Source: Lachnospiraceae bacterium
GTDB taxonomy: Bacteria > Bacillota > Clostridia > Lachnospirales > Lachnospiraceae
Direction of reading: 5' to 3'
Length of the DNA: 64,000 nt
NCBI GenBank assembly: GCA_023663945.1
Contig: JAMPGL010000010.1
Span: 1 to 64,000, forward strand
Position 1 is the stretch's first letter; every line of letters begins with the position of its first letter. The translations under genes were made by a program, and so were the position numbers. The notes below the pieces were generated by a model. The model ran no database searches and was not told the origin of the DNA. It saw only the letters and a program-made list of their open reading frames with translations. Positions 8,237-17,151 of this stretch are shown in pieces.

Positions 8237-10441
8237 ATGGCAATCCAATATTATCAAAATTTGTCTGATGACGTAAAGGCAGTTTTTAAGCTGGATACTC
8301 CTAATACCAGTTACGTAATCGGTGTCGTAGATGAGGAGAATTTCCTCGGACATATCTATTATGGTCAGAGATTAAATGATTATCATTTATCTCATGTGCT
8401 CCGCATCAAGGAGAGTCCCTTTGTTCCATCTAAGAATAACCGTGACAGGGTTTCCTTTTTAGACAGTTTCCCCATGGAATACCCGGCAGGAGGGTTAGGC
8501 GATTACCGGGAGAGCTGTGTCAGCATTGAGACGGCGGGGGGAAATATGGGTCTGTCGCTAAATTATGTATCCCACAAGATAACCTTAGGAAAGCCGGAGC
8601 TTGCCGGTCTTCCTGCTTCTTTTGGCGGGGAAGATGTCTGCAGCAGTCTTGAGATTGTCTGCGAAGACCCTCATACAGGGCTTAAGGCGGCGCTTCTTTA
8701 TACGGTTTTTGAGGATGTGGATATGATTACCAGAAGCGTTAAGCTGATAAATGACGGGGCGGAAGAGTTGTTTCTCACCAAAGCTTATTCGGCGTGTATC
8801 GATATGGACAACCGGGATTTTGAGGCAGTCTCCCTTCACGGCTCCTGGGCAAGGGAGCGTCATATTCAAAGAGTTCCGGTAAGTCACGGAAAGCTGAGCG
8901 TGGAATCCATCCGGGGAGAGTCCAGCCATCAAGACCATCCCTTTATGGCTCTGGCATCAAAGGGAGCCGATCAGGAGCAGGGCGAGGTCTATGCAATGCA
9001 TTTTGTCTATTCCGGGAATTTTAAGGTGATGGCGCAGAGCGATCAGTTTGACCAAATCCGCATGGTGATGGGGATTCATCCGGAAGGCTTTAAATGGAAG
9101 CTGGCGCCGGGCGAAGCTTTTCAGACGCCGGAGACTGTGATGACTTATTCGGCAGAAGGGCTTGGCAGAATGACCCGCTCTTTTCATGATTTTTATAGAA
9201 ATCATTTGATCCGCGGAGCTTATAAGGACAAAAAGCGTCCGATTCTGATTAACAACTGGGAGGCAACTTATTTTGAATTTGATACGGACAAGCTGATTGC
9301 CATTGCGAAGCAGGCATCGGAGCTGGGGATAGAAATGCTGGTGATGGATGACGGCTGGTTTGGAAACCGTTGTGATGATAACCGTGCGCTTGGAGACTGG
9401 ATTGTCAATGAGGACAAGTTAAAGGGCGGTCTAAAATATCTTGTAGATGAGGTGAATAAGCTGGGAATGAAGTTTGGAATCTGGTTTGAGCCGGAGATGA
9501 TCTCCCCGGATTCCGACCTTTACAGGGCGCATCCGGATTGGGCGATTGCCATTTCCGGAAGAACGGGGAGCCTTTGCAGAAATCAGTATGTTTTGGATTT
9601 AACGCGCAGGGACGTGTTGGATTACACCTATGAGAGCGTTGCGAGAATTTTGCGGAGCGCCAACATTGAATATGTAAAGTGGGACATGAACCGTCAGCTT
9701 TCTGATATCGGTTCTGCCGCGCTCCCGCCGGAGCAGATGGGAGAGCTTTATCACAGGTATGTGCTTGCGGTATATGAACTGCAGGGAAGACTGATGAAGG
9801 AATTTCCGTACCTTCTTCTGGAAAATTGTTCCGGAGGCGGGGCAAGATTTGACCCCGGCATGCTCTACTACGGCCCTCAGATTTGGTGCTCCGATGACAC
9901 GGACGCTATTGAGCGTCTGAGCATTCAGGAGGGAACCGCAATGATTTATCCTTTATCCGCCATAGGCGCCCATGTCTCGGACTGCCCCAATCATACGGTG
10001 GGGAGAGTCACGCCTTTTGAGACCAGAGGACATGTTGCGCTGGCTGGAACCTTCGGTTATGAGCTGGATGTGACTCGGATTCCGGAAGAGGACAGAAAGA
10101 TGATTCCCGAACAGACCGCTATGTACCATAAGTACAATGACTTGGTGCGTGAGGGGGATTATTACCGCATTGCCTCTTATCAGGAGAATCATTTTTATGA
10201 CTGTTACGGAGTGGTGAGCAAAGACCGGAAGGAAGCGCTTTACACCTTTGTACAGGTTTTGAACAGACCCAATTACCACAGCCGGAGAATCTATCTTAAG
10301 GGACTTGATCCCGATAAATTCTATCAGATTGAAGGGGAAGAGGGCGTGTACTCCGGAGATGTGCTGATGAAAGCAGGTTATCTGGTTTCCAATATGTGGG
10401 GAGATTACAGGAGCCGTCTGATTCATCTGATGGAGGCATAA
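8237..10441 (+). CDS. Alpha-galactosidase, family GH36
   Basis: Removes alpha-1,6-linked galactose from raffinose-type sugars or galactomannan oligosaccharides. At 734 residues it has the usual GH36 size: a beta-sandwich N-terminal part, a TIM barrel with NNWEATYF and VMDDGWFG motifs, then a C-terminal sandwich. The catalytic nucleophile is predicted at D483 (VKWDMNRQ) and the acid/base Asp within CSDDTD (D553 region). There is no signal peptide, so it acts on imported sugars. It is the first gene of a unit with a second GH36 and a LacI regulator, and lies near a mannan-sugar locus, which suggests galactomannan side-chain removal. Confidence 0.93.
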   Translation: MAIQYYQNLSDDVKAVFKLDTPNTSYVIGVVDEENFLGHIYYGQRLNDYHLSHVLRIKESPFVPSKNNRDRVSFLDSFPMEYPAGGLGDYRESCVSIETAGGNMGLSLNYVSHKITLGKPELAGLPASFGGEDVCSSLEIVCEDPHTGLKAALLYTVFEDVDMITRSVKLINDGAEELFLTKAYSACIDMDNRDFEAVSLHGSWARERHIQRVPVSHGKLSVESIRGESSHQDHPFMALASKGADQEQGEVYAMHFVYSGNFKVMAQSDQFDQIRMVMGIHPEGFKWKLAPGEAFQTPETVMTYSAEGLGRMTRSFHDFYRNHLIRGAYKDKKRPILINNWEATYFEFDTDKLIAIAKQASELGIEMLVMDDGWFGNRCDDNRALGDWIVNEDKLKGGLKYLVDEVNKLGMKFGIWFEPEMISPDSDLYRAHPDWAIAISGRTGSLCRNQYVLDLTRRDVLDYTYESVARILRSANIEYVKWDMNRQLSDIGSAALPPEQMGELYHRYVLAVYELQGRLMKEFPYLLLENCSGGGARFDPGMLYYGPQIWCSDDTDAIERLSIQEGTAMIYPLSAIGAHVSDCPNHTVGRVTPFETRGHVALAGTFGYELDVTRIPEEDRKMIPEQTAMYHKYNDLVREGDYYRIASYQENHFYDCYGVVSKDRKEALYTFVQVLNRPNYHSRRIYLKGLDPDKFYQIEGEEGVYSGDVLMKAGYLVSNMWGDYRSRLIHLMEA

Positions 10442-10520
10442 AGGAATGAACTGACTGATTCATTTGACGGAAGCATAAGGGAATGGGACTGATTGACTCA
10501 TTTGATGGAAGCATAAGAAA
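10418..10520 (+). repeat. Triplicated 3' end of the alpha-galactosidase gene (37-38-bp period)
   Basis: Three imperfect tandem copies begin at 10418, 10455 and 10493. The first contains the last codons and stop of the gene (LIHLMEA then TAA); the next two repeat these codons, including an in-register TAA, after the stop. The copies differ by a few substitutions, so the duplication is not recent. They fill the gap before the second alpha-galactosidase. Confidence 0.85.
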
Positions 10521-10546
10521 ATATATAGAAAGTGAAAAGTGGGAAT

Positions 10547-12679
10547 ATGGAATTTATCAAGGAATGGATTAAGCTTGAAGAGGACGGGATTTATCTGGTC
10601 TTTGGAGTGACTAAGGAGGAACAGCTTAAATTTTTGCATTTTTCGTCCAAGCCTTACAAGGAGCAGGAGGAGACGGAAATATTTTTACAGGAGGGCTTTC
10701 AGCTCGTGCAGGTCAGCTTTTCCGGTTATAACAGGCCCTATGAAAAGCATGGAAATAAGCATATTGTGACGGCACCCGGGTATATGCTTAAGTATGTTGG
10801 CATGGAAGATACAAGGAACGAAACCGGAAGGCTTCTGGTCATCACGCAAAAAGATGAGCAGACCGGGGCGCTGGTGGAGTCTTACCTGCAATTTTACGCA
10901 GGGACTTCCGTGGTTCGGATATACAATCAGGTTACCAATACCGGAACCGAAGACCAGACGTTGGAATATCTCTCATCCTTTTATTATCTTGGGATTGAAA
11001 AGGAAGGGGAAGGCAGCTCCGATGACAAGATGAAGATTACCATAGCCCATCACGGCTGGCAGAAGGAGATGAGCTTTCACACTTATACCTTCCCGGAGCT
11101 GGGCATGGCGCAGACACAGCCTACGGTAACCCAGAGAACCTCCAAAACCATAGAATTTACCAACACGGGGAACTGGTCTGCCAAAGAATATCTCCCTATG
11201 GGATATTTGGAAAATACGGCGGCGGATACCTCTTTGTTCTGGCAGATTGAGCATAATGGTTCCTGGCATGCGGAAATTGGTGATGAAAATAATCATTTTT
11301 ATTTAGGGCTCAGCGGACCTACGGAAGTGCAGTCCCATTGGTTCAAGGTCTTAAAGCCGGGAGAGAGCTTTGTTTCGGTTCCCGCCGCAGTGGGAGTCTC
11401 TAAGGCGGATTTTGGCAGGGCGATGGGTCAGCTTACAACTTATCGGAGAAAGATAAGGCGCCGGAACGAAGATAATGAAAAGCTTCCCGTGATTTTTAAC
11501 GATTATATGAACTGCCTGTTTGGAGATCCGACCACCGAAAAGGAGCTTCCGCTGATTGATGCGGCGGCGCAGATGGGATGTGAATATTATGTGATTGACG
11601 CGGGCTGGTATGCGCCGGGAGCTTGGTGGGACAGTGTCGGGCAGTGGCAGGAAAGCAGGGAGCGTTTTCCGGGAGGAGTTCGTGAAATGACGGATTATAT
11701 CCGCTCTAAGGGAATGGTTCCCGGTCTGTGGCTGGAACTGGAGGTTATGGGAATCAATTGTGAAAAGGCAGAGAAAGCGCCGGATGACTGGTTCTTTGTC
11801 CGCCACGGAAAGAGAGTCTTTGACCGCAGCAGATACCAGCTGGATTTCCGCAATCCGGAAGTGATCGCCCATGCAGACGAGGTGATTGACCGGGTAGTAA
11901 AAGAATACGGCGCAGGCTATATTAAGATGGATTATAATATTGAACCGGGCATTGGCACGGAGCTTTATGCGGACAGCCCGGGGCAGGGAATGTTAGAGCA
12001 TGAAAGAGCGTATTTAAAGTGGCTGGACGGAGTTTTTGAGAGATACCCGGATCTGGTGATTGAAAACTGTTCCAGCGGAGGGCTTCGGACGGATTACGCT
12101 ATGCTTTCCCGGTACAGCATCCAGTCTACCTCCGATCAGGAGGATTATCGGAATTATGCAACTATTTCCGCCAACGCGGCAGCAGGGATTACCCCGGAGC
12201 AGGCGGCGGTGTGGTCTTATCCCCAGCGGGACGGGGACGAAGAGGAAACCATTTATAATATGGTAAACACCCTTTTACTGCGGATTCACCAGAGCGGACA
12301 TTTGGCGGAGCTTTCCGAAGAGAGAAAGCGTCTGGTAAAGGAAGGGATTGATTATTATAAAGGGATCCGGGGAGACATTAAGGAGGCGCTTCCCGTCTGG
12401 CCCATCGGATACGCGGATAATCTGGACTCGTGGCTGGCTTTTGCCCTTAAGACAGAGGACAAAGCATATCTGGCAGTCTGGAGACGAGGCGGAGAAGAGG
12501 ATAAGGAGATTCCCTTGGAGGGCATCTTTGACGGACAGGAGCCGGGGGAGGTTCTGCTGGCATATCCGAAAGAAAGCATGAACCAGAACTGCCTCTGGGA
12601 ATACAAAAAGGATACAAAAACTCTTAAGATAAACTATAAACAGCCGGTGATGGCAAGGCTGTTTGAGATTGTGAGGTAA
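10547..12679 (+). CDS. Second alpha-galactosidase-type glycosidase, GH36
   Basis: A GH36-like enzyme only distantly similar to its upstream neighbour. The TIM barrel shows YVIDAGWYAPGAWW. The predicted nucleophile is D462 (IKMDYN), and the acid/base is in STSDQEDY (D530). The motif ENCSSGG precedes it. No signal peptide is present. I take ATG 10547 as start (710 residues); GTG 10532 in the same frame is the alternative, and neither has a strong Shine-Dalgarno site. Two divergent GH36 enzymes in one operon suggest different chain lengths or linkages as substrates. Specificity for galactose is inferred from family. Confidence 0.87.
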   Translation: MEFIKEWIKLEEDGIYLVFGVTKEEQLKFLHFSSKPYKEQEETEIFLQEGFQLVQVSFSGYNRPYEKHGNKHIVTAPGYMLKYVGMEDTRNETGRLLVITQKDEQTGALVESYLQFYAGTSVVRIYNQVTNTGTEDQTLEYLSSFYYLGIEKEGEGSSDDKMKITIAHHGWQKEMSFHTYTFPELGMAQTQPTVTQRTSKTIEFTNTGNWSAKEYLPMGYLENTAADTSLFWQIEHNGSWHAEIGDENNHFYLGLSGPTEVQSHWFKVLKPGESFVSVPAAVGVSKADFGRAMGQLTTYRRKIRRRNEDNEKLPVIFNDYMNCLFGDPTTEKELPLIDAAAQMGCEYYVIDAGWYAPGAWWDSVGQWQESRERFPGGVREMTDYIRSKGMVPGLWLELEVMGINCEKAEKAPDDWFFVRHGKRVFDRSRYQLDFRNPEVIAHADEVIDRVVKEYGAGYIKMDYNIEPGIGTELYADSPGQGMLEHERAYLKWLDGVFERYPDLVIENCSSGGLRTDYAMLSRYSIQSTSDQEDYRNYATISANAAAGITPEQAAVWSYPQRDGDEEETIYNMVNTLLLRIHQSGHLAELSEERKRLVKEGIDYYKGIRGDIKEALPVWPIGYADNLDSWLAFALKTEDKAYLAVWRRGGEEDKEIPLEGIFDGQEPGEVLLAYPKESMNQNCLWEYKKDTKTLKINYKQPVMARLFEIVR

Positions 12680-12681
12680 TC

Positions 12682-13707
12682 ATGGCAAAGTCAGTCAAGC
12701 TGGCAGATATTGCTGCAGTTTTAAAGGTCAGTACAGTAACCGTATCAAAGGCGCTTTCCGACCAAAAGGGCGTCAGTGAGGAGATGCGGGAAAAGATTAA
12801 AAATCTTGCCAAGGAGATGGGATATAAGTCGCCCTCTGCGGTCAAGCAAAGCAAAAATAAGAAGAGCTATAATGTGGGGGTTCTGATTGCGGAGAGGCAT
12901 TTTAATCATTACGAATCCTATTATCTTCAAGTATATCAGATGGTGGCTACCCGCGCCGTTTCCAAGGAGTGCTTTACCATGCTGGAAATTATCAACTTAA
13001 AGGATGAGCAGGAAGGAAGGATGCCAAGGCTTTTGCAGGAGGATAAGGTAGACGGGCTGATCATCATAGGTCTTATGAAGGCGGATTATCTGGCAAGACT
13101 GAAGCAGTTTATTAAAGTGCCCTTCGTGTTTTTGGATTTTTATGATAAAGAAAATGACTGCGACGCGGTGATCGCCGACAGCTTTTACGGAATGTATAAG
13201 ATGACGAATTACTTATTTGACCAAGGACATAAAAAGATTGCTTACGTGGGAACCCTTTTGTATACCGACAGTATTACGGACAGGTATCTTGGATACTGCA
13301 AATCCCTTTTGGAGCATGGACAGACAGCGCGCGCCGATTGGATAATCGATGACAGGAGCATGGAGACCGGAGATGTGCGGAGCGGCGAGGCGCTCCGGCT
13401 TCCTAAAGAGATGCCAACTGCGTTTGCGTGTAACTGTGACCTGACCGCCGGCGTGCTGGTGGAGGCTCTAAGGAGAGAAGGATACCGGGTGCCGGAGGAT
13501 GTGTCTGTGGCGGGCTTTGACAACTACCTTTATCCAAGCATCTGCAGCCTTGGAATCACTACTTACGAGATTGACATTAAGGAGATGGCGCGCAGAACGA
13601 TCAACAAGCTGATCAAAAAGATGTCGGGCGAAAATTATAAGCCGGGAATCTTTATCGTGGATGGGCATATGGTGGTAAAGGAAAGCGTAAAGAGAGTGGA
13701 TGACTAA
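12682..13707 (+). CDS. LacI-family transcriptional regulator
   Basis: A sugar-responsive DNA-binding repressor. The N-terminal helix-turn-helix lies at residues 3-25 (KLADIAAVLKVSTVTVSKAL), followed by the hinge and a periplasmic-binding-protein-like effector domain ending in AGFDNYLYPS and a short tail. It starts two bases after the second GH36 stop, so it is cotranscribed and probably controls the alpha-galactosidase unit. The 341-residue length is normal. The ligand cannot be read from the sequence; galactose, melibiose or a manno-oligosaccharide are candidates by context. Confidence 0.93.
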   Translation: MAKSVKLADIAAVLKVSTVTVSKALSDQKGVSEEMREKIKNLAKEMGYKSPSAVKQSKNKKSYNVGVLIAERHFNHYESYYLQVYQMVATRAVSKECFTMLEIINLKDEQEGRMPRLLQEDKVDGLIIIGLMKADYLARLKQFIKVPFVFLDFYDKENDCDAVIADSFYGMYKMTNYLFDQGHKKIAYVGTLLYTDSITDRYLGYCKSLLEHGQTARADWIIDDRSMETGDVRSGEALRLPKEMPTAFACNCDLTAGVLVEALRREGYRVPEDVSVAGFDNYLYPSICSLGITTYEIDIKEMARRTINKLIKKMSGENYKPGIFIVDGHMVVKESVKRVDD

Positions 13708-13717
13708 AAAGTCATCC
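13698..13717. terminator. Perfect hairpin spanning two convergent stop codons
   Basis: GGATGACT (13698-13705) and AGTCATCC (13710-13717) pair around AAAA. The hairpin covers the stop codons of the LacI gene and the convergent AraC gene, which overlap by four bases. There is no clear T-tract, so it may be a weak bidirectional terminator or 3'-end protecting stem. Confidence 0.5.
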
Positions 13718-14603
13718 GCTGTTTGTATTCTAAAGGAGTGCTTCCGGTGTATTTTCGAAACAGAGTGATAAAGTGGTTGGTGTTGTCGATGCCTACCATG
13801 CTCCCTACCTCGTGAATCCGGTAGTCAGTGGTGCAGAGAAGATGCATCGCCACGTCAATACGGCGCCTGTTCAGATATTGCAGGGGAGAAATATGATAGG
13901 CGGCGCCAAACTCCCGGCAGAGACGGTATTTGCTCACGCGGAACCGCTTCTCCAGATCGTCCAGCGTGTAAAGCTCCTGAAAGTTCTGATCAAAAAGCAT
14001 GCGCATTTCCTCAATATAAGAGGGAATCTGATTGGCGGGCGCTGTCTCGTTCAATAAAAATGCAATGCCGGCGGTGGTCAAATGCCCCAACAGATCAGAA
14101 ATAATCAGCTTTTGCGGAAGACGGCTTCCGGGATACAGCTTGAAAAGCCTGTCCATGCTCATGGTAAGGTCAGAATAAGCGGAGGTGCGGAGAATGGAAA
14201 GCCGTTCCTTGGGAAAAAGCTGACGATAATAGGCAAGAGGGCTTCCCCATGCAAAAGCCACACGGTAATTCCAAGGCTCCACGGCAATATCGATCCGAAA
14301 ACGCTGCCGGCAGTCCAGAAGAAGAAAGGAATCTGCGTCCAGAGAATAAACCTGACTGTCAAGAAGCAGTTTACCGCATCCCTCTTCCGTATATAAATAA
14401 AGAAAACAGTCCATGGAGCGTATATCAAAGGACCAGGGAGATAGTGCATGTATTTTACCGCAGGAAAGGAGAGAAAGAAGAGGAGAAGAAGCATCCTCGT
14501 CTTCCAAAGGAAAAATCTGTCCCAAAAACGCTTCGGGAGCTTCTCCTCCGGCAAGCTTGGGCGCAGATGCAAAGGAATTAAGAAAAAGAGATTTAAAGTT
14601 CAT
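13704..14603 (-). CDS. AraC-family transcriptional regulator
   Basis: A one-component regulator of 299 residues. Residues about 195-299 hold the two helix-turn-helix motifs of AraC/XylS proteins (LDDLEKRFRVSKYRLCREF, then the HFITLFRKYTGSTPLEYK signature). The N-terminal 170 residues form a cupin-like sensing domain with aromatic residues, probably a sugar sensor. It is convergent with the LacI gene and divergent from nothing coding nearby, so the target is probably the alpha-galactosidase or mannan locus; that is inference. A GAAAGG ribosome site lies upstream of the ATG. Confidence 0.9.
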   Translation of the reverse strand: MNFKSLFLNSFASAPKLAGGEAPEAFLGQIFPLEDEDASSPLLSLLSCGKIHALSPWSFDIRSMDCFLYLYTEEGCGKLLLDSQVYSLDADSFLLLDCRQRFRIDIAVEPWNYRVAFAWGSPLAYYRQLFPKERLSILRTSAYSDLTMSMDRLFKLYPGSRLPQKLIISDLLGHLTTAGIAFLLNETAPANQIPSYIEEMRMLFDQNFQELYTLDDLEKRFRVSKYRLCREFGAAYHISPLQYLNRRRIDVAMHLLCTTDYRIHEVGSMVGIDNTNHFITLFRKYTGSTPLEYKQRMTF

Positions 14604-14852
14604 AGTTTCTGTAACCTTTCATTGCGGCGGAACTAAAGTATGCCCTTATTATAATATAAGTGCATAAAAATGTTAAGCTTATAAATTGATTAAAAATGGG
14701 TTATTAGGATGCTTAAAAAGAGAAAATAGTTTGAAATGTAAAAAATATGCGACAAAAAAGTAACCGCCCTTCAGTAGAAGTTCAAGCCGGAGAATACGGT
14801 TACTGTTTTGCAATCAATTTTAAGGATGATCGTTTATCGACGGTGTTTCTTT

Positions 14853-15800
14853 TTATGATATATTATGCAGATGTGCATATATCTTCTCACAGTCATAGTC
14901 AGGGGCACTTGCCAGCACCGCCTCATAGATTGGAGAGATGTCTAATGTTTCCTCTTCCAATTCTTCAGCTATAACCGGAAGCGTCTTGCCTTTCTCCACT
15001 TTACGGCAGATAAGTTCAATCAATTTTTGCTCTTCACCCTGCTCTATTCCATATAGTATTCCTTGCTGTATGCCCTGCTGTATTCCCTCATTGCGCACAT
15101 TTTCCAAATGCAGCTCTTCGTTATATTCATAAATACACACTGCTGTCGCCTCCGCTCGATTCTTGGACAGGAAATCTGCCAGTATTCCGTCACGAATGCA
15201 GTCATCGATTGCCTGCTCCACTGCCTCCGCAAAGGTCAGTCCCGTTGCCGTATACCTTCTGACCCGCTCCACGTACTGCGCATATTCCTTCAACAGACTG
15301 CACGCCTCCAATAGTTCCGGATTATGTCCCAGGTTTACATTGTATACCTTTACCGTAAGCTCCAGTTCCGGTTCACCTGTCTGCTTCTCATAGGCATCGG
15401 ACAATCTCAAAGTCTGCTCTTCCGGCTGTGGATCCGTTCCGTTGTAAAAAACAACAAATCTCGGCATGGGCAGTTTAATAAGGCTTGATTTATACAGATC
15501 GTCCGTCCTGATTCTCCCCTTAAGCAAGTCCGTCACATAGACCAGATCCCGGAGGGGCATGTTGGGATTGACGGTGGACTGGTGCTCGTACAGCATAAGT
15601 TCAAAGTCAAACACGAAAGATACATCATTCTTGAACTTCATGTAGACGGTATTTTCCAGTGTTGTGATTTCCAGCTTGTCCGCATCGGTATATGCTGTCT
15701 TGTTCAGTGCATTAAACAAATCCAATGCATTTTCCTTTTCCCGGAACAGCATGCGGAAAATCGTGTCCTTCAGGTTGCGTTGATAGTGTGTTTCTCTCAT
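14853..15800 (-). CDS. Rpn-family nuclease / PD-(D/E)XK transposase-like protein
   Basis: A 315-residue protein of the Rpn (recombination-promoting nuclease, YhgA-like) group. These carry a PD-(D/E)XK core; here the stretch FVFDFELMLYEHQST (around residues 61-75) fits the metal-binding strand. The C-terminal third is rich in Gln/Glu with an NEGIQQGIQQG tract, typical of these proteins and likely to be a helical region. Members act in recA-independent recombination and often occur in many copies in Lachnospiraceae. A strong AGGAGG lies before the ATG. It is a single gene bordered by non-coding DNA. Confidence 0.82.
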   Translation of the reverse strand: MRETHYQRNLKDTIFRMLFREKENALDLFNALNKTAYTDADKLEITTLENTVYMKFKNDVSFVFDFELMLYEHQSTVNPNMPLRDLVYVTDLLKGRIRTDDLYKSSLIKLPMPRFVVFYNGTDPQPEEQTLRLSDAYEKQTGEPELELTVKVYNVNLGHNPELLEACSLLKEYAQYVERVRRYTATGLTFAEAVEQAIDDCIRDGILADFLSKNRAEATAVCIYEYNEELHLENVRNEGIQQGIQQGILYGIEQGEEQKLIELICRKVEKGKTLPVIAEELEEETLDISPIYEAVLASAPDYDCEKIYAHLHNIS

Positions 15801-16133
15801 TCATTCTCCTCCTGTTGGTTGGCGCAGTCCCCATTGAAATCAGCTTTCAAAACAGCCTGCCCCTTGCAGGAGAACCGTTCCAGATTCCCCTGCTTTGTCA
15901 AATAAGTTAATAGGAATAAAAGCATGGATTTTCTGAAACTTTAGAATGTATGATACATCTTAGATTCATTGGATTTGTCTGTTGAAAATATGCTTTTTAA
16001 TATCATATCACATGTAAACGGAATGTCAATATGAAATTTCATTTTTTGAAAATTATTTTTAGTTGAGTTTCACTAGAATTTCACTTTATTCATTATGCAG
16101 ACCTGCATACATCTGACGACTGTCGCGAGAGCC

Positions 16134-16180
16134 GACAACCCCACATCGAAGATGCGCTATGCTTTGCATCGGGGTTGTTG
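16134..16180. repeat. Imperfect inverted repeat in long intergenic region
   Basis: ACAACCCC (16135-16142) pairs with GGGGTTGT (16171-16178) around a GATGC/GCATC-type inner stem. The right part resembles 54902-54933 (shared GCATCGGGG-TGTTG-ACTG-like pattern), so it may be one copy of a dispersed palindromic repeat. No T-tract follows. The remaining DNA from 15801 to 16340 is AT-rich and shows no gene that I can support. Confidence 0.4.
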
Positions 16181-16358
16181 TCTGCAAAATATTCCCTGCT
16201 TAAGCCGCTAAGCCTATAAACTGCTTAAAATTAAGTTAAAACATATCTTAAAGAAAACCATAAATAAAAAATTAACGTCGAAATATACAAAAACAGGCAA
16301 TTTCCAGCAGTGGAAAATTGTGAAATATAAGAGAAAAATTTACCAAATATAACAATGG

Positions 16359-16459
16359 TATACTAATAGCAAGTTTGAGTGATGATTAAAAAAGCAGAGT
16401 AAATATAATTAAATTAAAGTTACACGAGTAACTTTCCGTTTCGTCATTAAGATGAACGG
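16359..16459 (+). promoter_or_regulatory. Upstream copy of a duplicated promoter-leader region
   Basis: A TATACT -10 element at 16359-16364 is followed by a leader starting GAGTGATGATT at 16377. Bases 16377-16423 align without gaps to 17029-17075. A perfect 8-bp stem, AAAGTTAC (16416-16423) and GTAACTTT (16428-16435), is followed by a second imperfect hairpin at 16436-16459. The same two-hairpin arrangement recurs before the intact binding-protein gene, with different bases but preserved pairing. Confidence 0.6.
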
Positions 16460-16465
16460 CAAATT

Positions 16466-16621
16466 ATGATCAACAACGGTGAGATCGGCGCAATGGTACT
16501 TGGCTCCTGGGCATTCTCACAGATGGTAGAGGCAGGAGAGCACGGTGATGACATTATGGCAGACTGGACAGCAGATTGGAACGCGGCACAGGAAGAGCTG
16601 GGCGTTGAAGTAAATAATTAA
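16466..16621 (+). pseudogene. Internally deleted relic of a sugar-binding-protein gene
   Basis: A 51-codon in-frame remnant. Its first part matches residues about 313-341 of the intact binding protein at 17152-18624 (EIGAMVLGSWA, then QMVEA-EHG). It then jumps to the last 24 residues (DDIMADWTA, then AAQEELG-EVNN) and a TAA. So the N-terminal two thirds, including the signal peptide, and a second internal block of about 125 codons are missing. The junction is in a GATGAC-like stretch present in both segments. It has no good ribosome site and its own terminator, and is almost certainly non-functional. Confidence 0.85.
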
Positions 16622-16652
16622 TCTGTTTTTACCCAAAATTGCAGACTGAATT

Positions 16653-16679
16653 GAGCCGGGGATTATCCCGGCTCTTTTT
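16653..16679 (+). terminator. Rho-independent terminator of the relic gene
   Basis: GAGCCGGG (16653-16660) and CCCGGCTC (16667-16674) pair perfectly around six bases, followed by TTTTT. The stretch from 16680 to 17012 after it is AT-rich, contains no gene, and leads into the second promoter. Confidence 0.9.
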
Positions 16680-17012
16680 CTGTTTCATTAGGAAATTATT
16701 TTTAAAGAGCGGGATAATCGCTGAAACTGCGCTTTTTATGATAGATAAGGTAATTTGAATAAAAAGTATGGTTCTGCAAACAATATAGTTAGCGACACGT
16801 TTGCTATAGCTTCCAGTGCATTTCCCTTGAATCAATCCTGCAAAAATAAATTAAGTTAATAAATTACTTAAAATAAAGTTAAAAATAATTTTTAAAGGGT
16901 GAAAAAAGAAAACGAAGAAAATAAGAAATGCATGAAACTATACAAAATGCATAATTTTGGAAGGTAAAAATTGTGGAAAAGGAAGAAATATCCAAGTATA
17001 ACAAAAATAATA

Positions 17013-17151
17013 TATAATACGCAATAATGAGTGATGATTAAAAAATCAAAGTAAATATAATTAAAATTAAGTTACGCAAGTAACTCACCGCTGATTATAG
17101 GAATCAGACGGAAATAAAAGGATATGTTATTAAAAAGGAGGATATGTTATT
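17013..17151 (+). promoter_or_regulatory. Promoter and structured leader of the manno-oligosaccharide operon
   Basis: TATAAT at 17013-17018 lacks an obvious -35 box. The leader starts near 17025. A perfect stem AGTTAC/GTAACT with GCAA loop (17070-17085) and another, CTGATT/AATCAG (17091-17107), follow. The first is a 16-base palindrome and could equally be a repressor operator inside the leader. A 13-base direct repeat (17120-17132 and 17140-17152) duplicates part of the ribosome-site region; AAGGAGG lies at about 17135-17141 before ATG 17152. Confidence 0.65.

Noticed and set aside
13773-14581. Plus-strand reading frames opposite the AraC gene
   Set aside because: They lack ribosome sites and family motifs, while the minus-strand frame has full AraC signatures.
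16092-16130. Remnant of an Rpn gene end on the minus strand
   Set aside because: Only about six residues (YA-LHN) match the end of the Rpn gene at 14853; too short to support.
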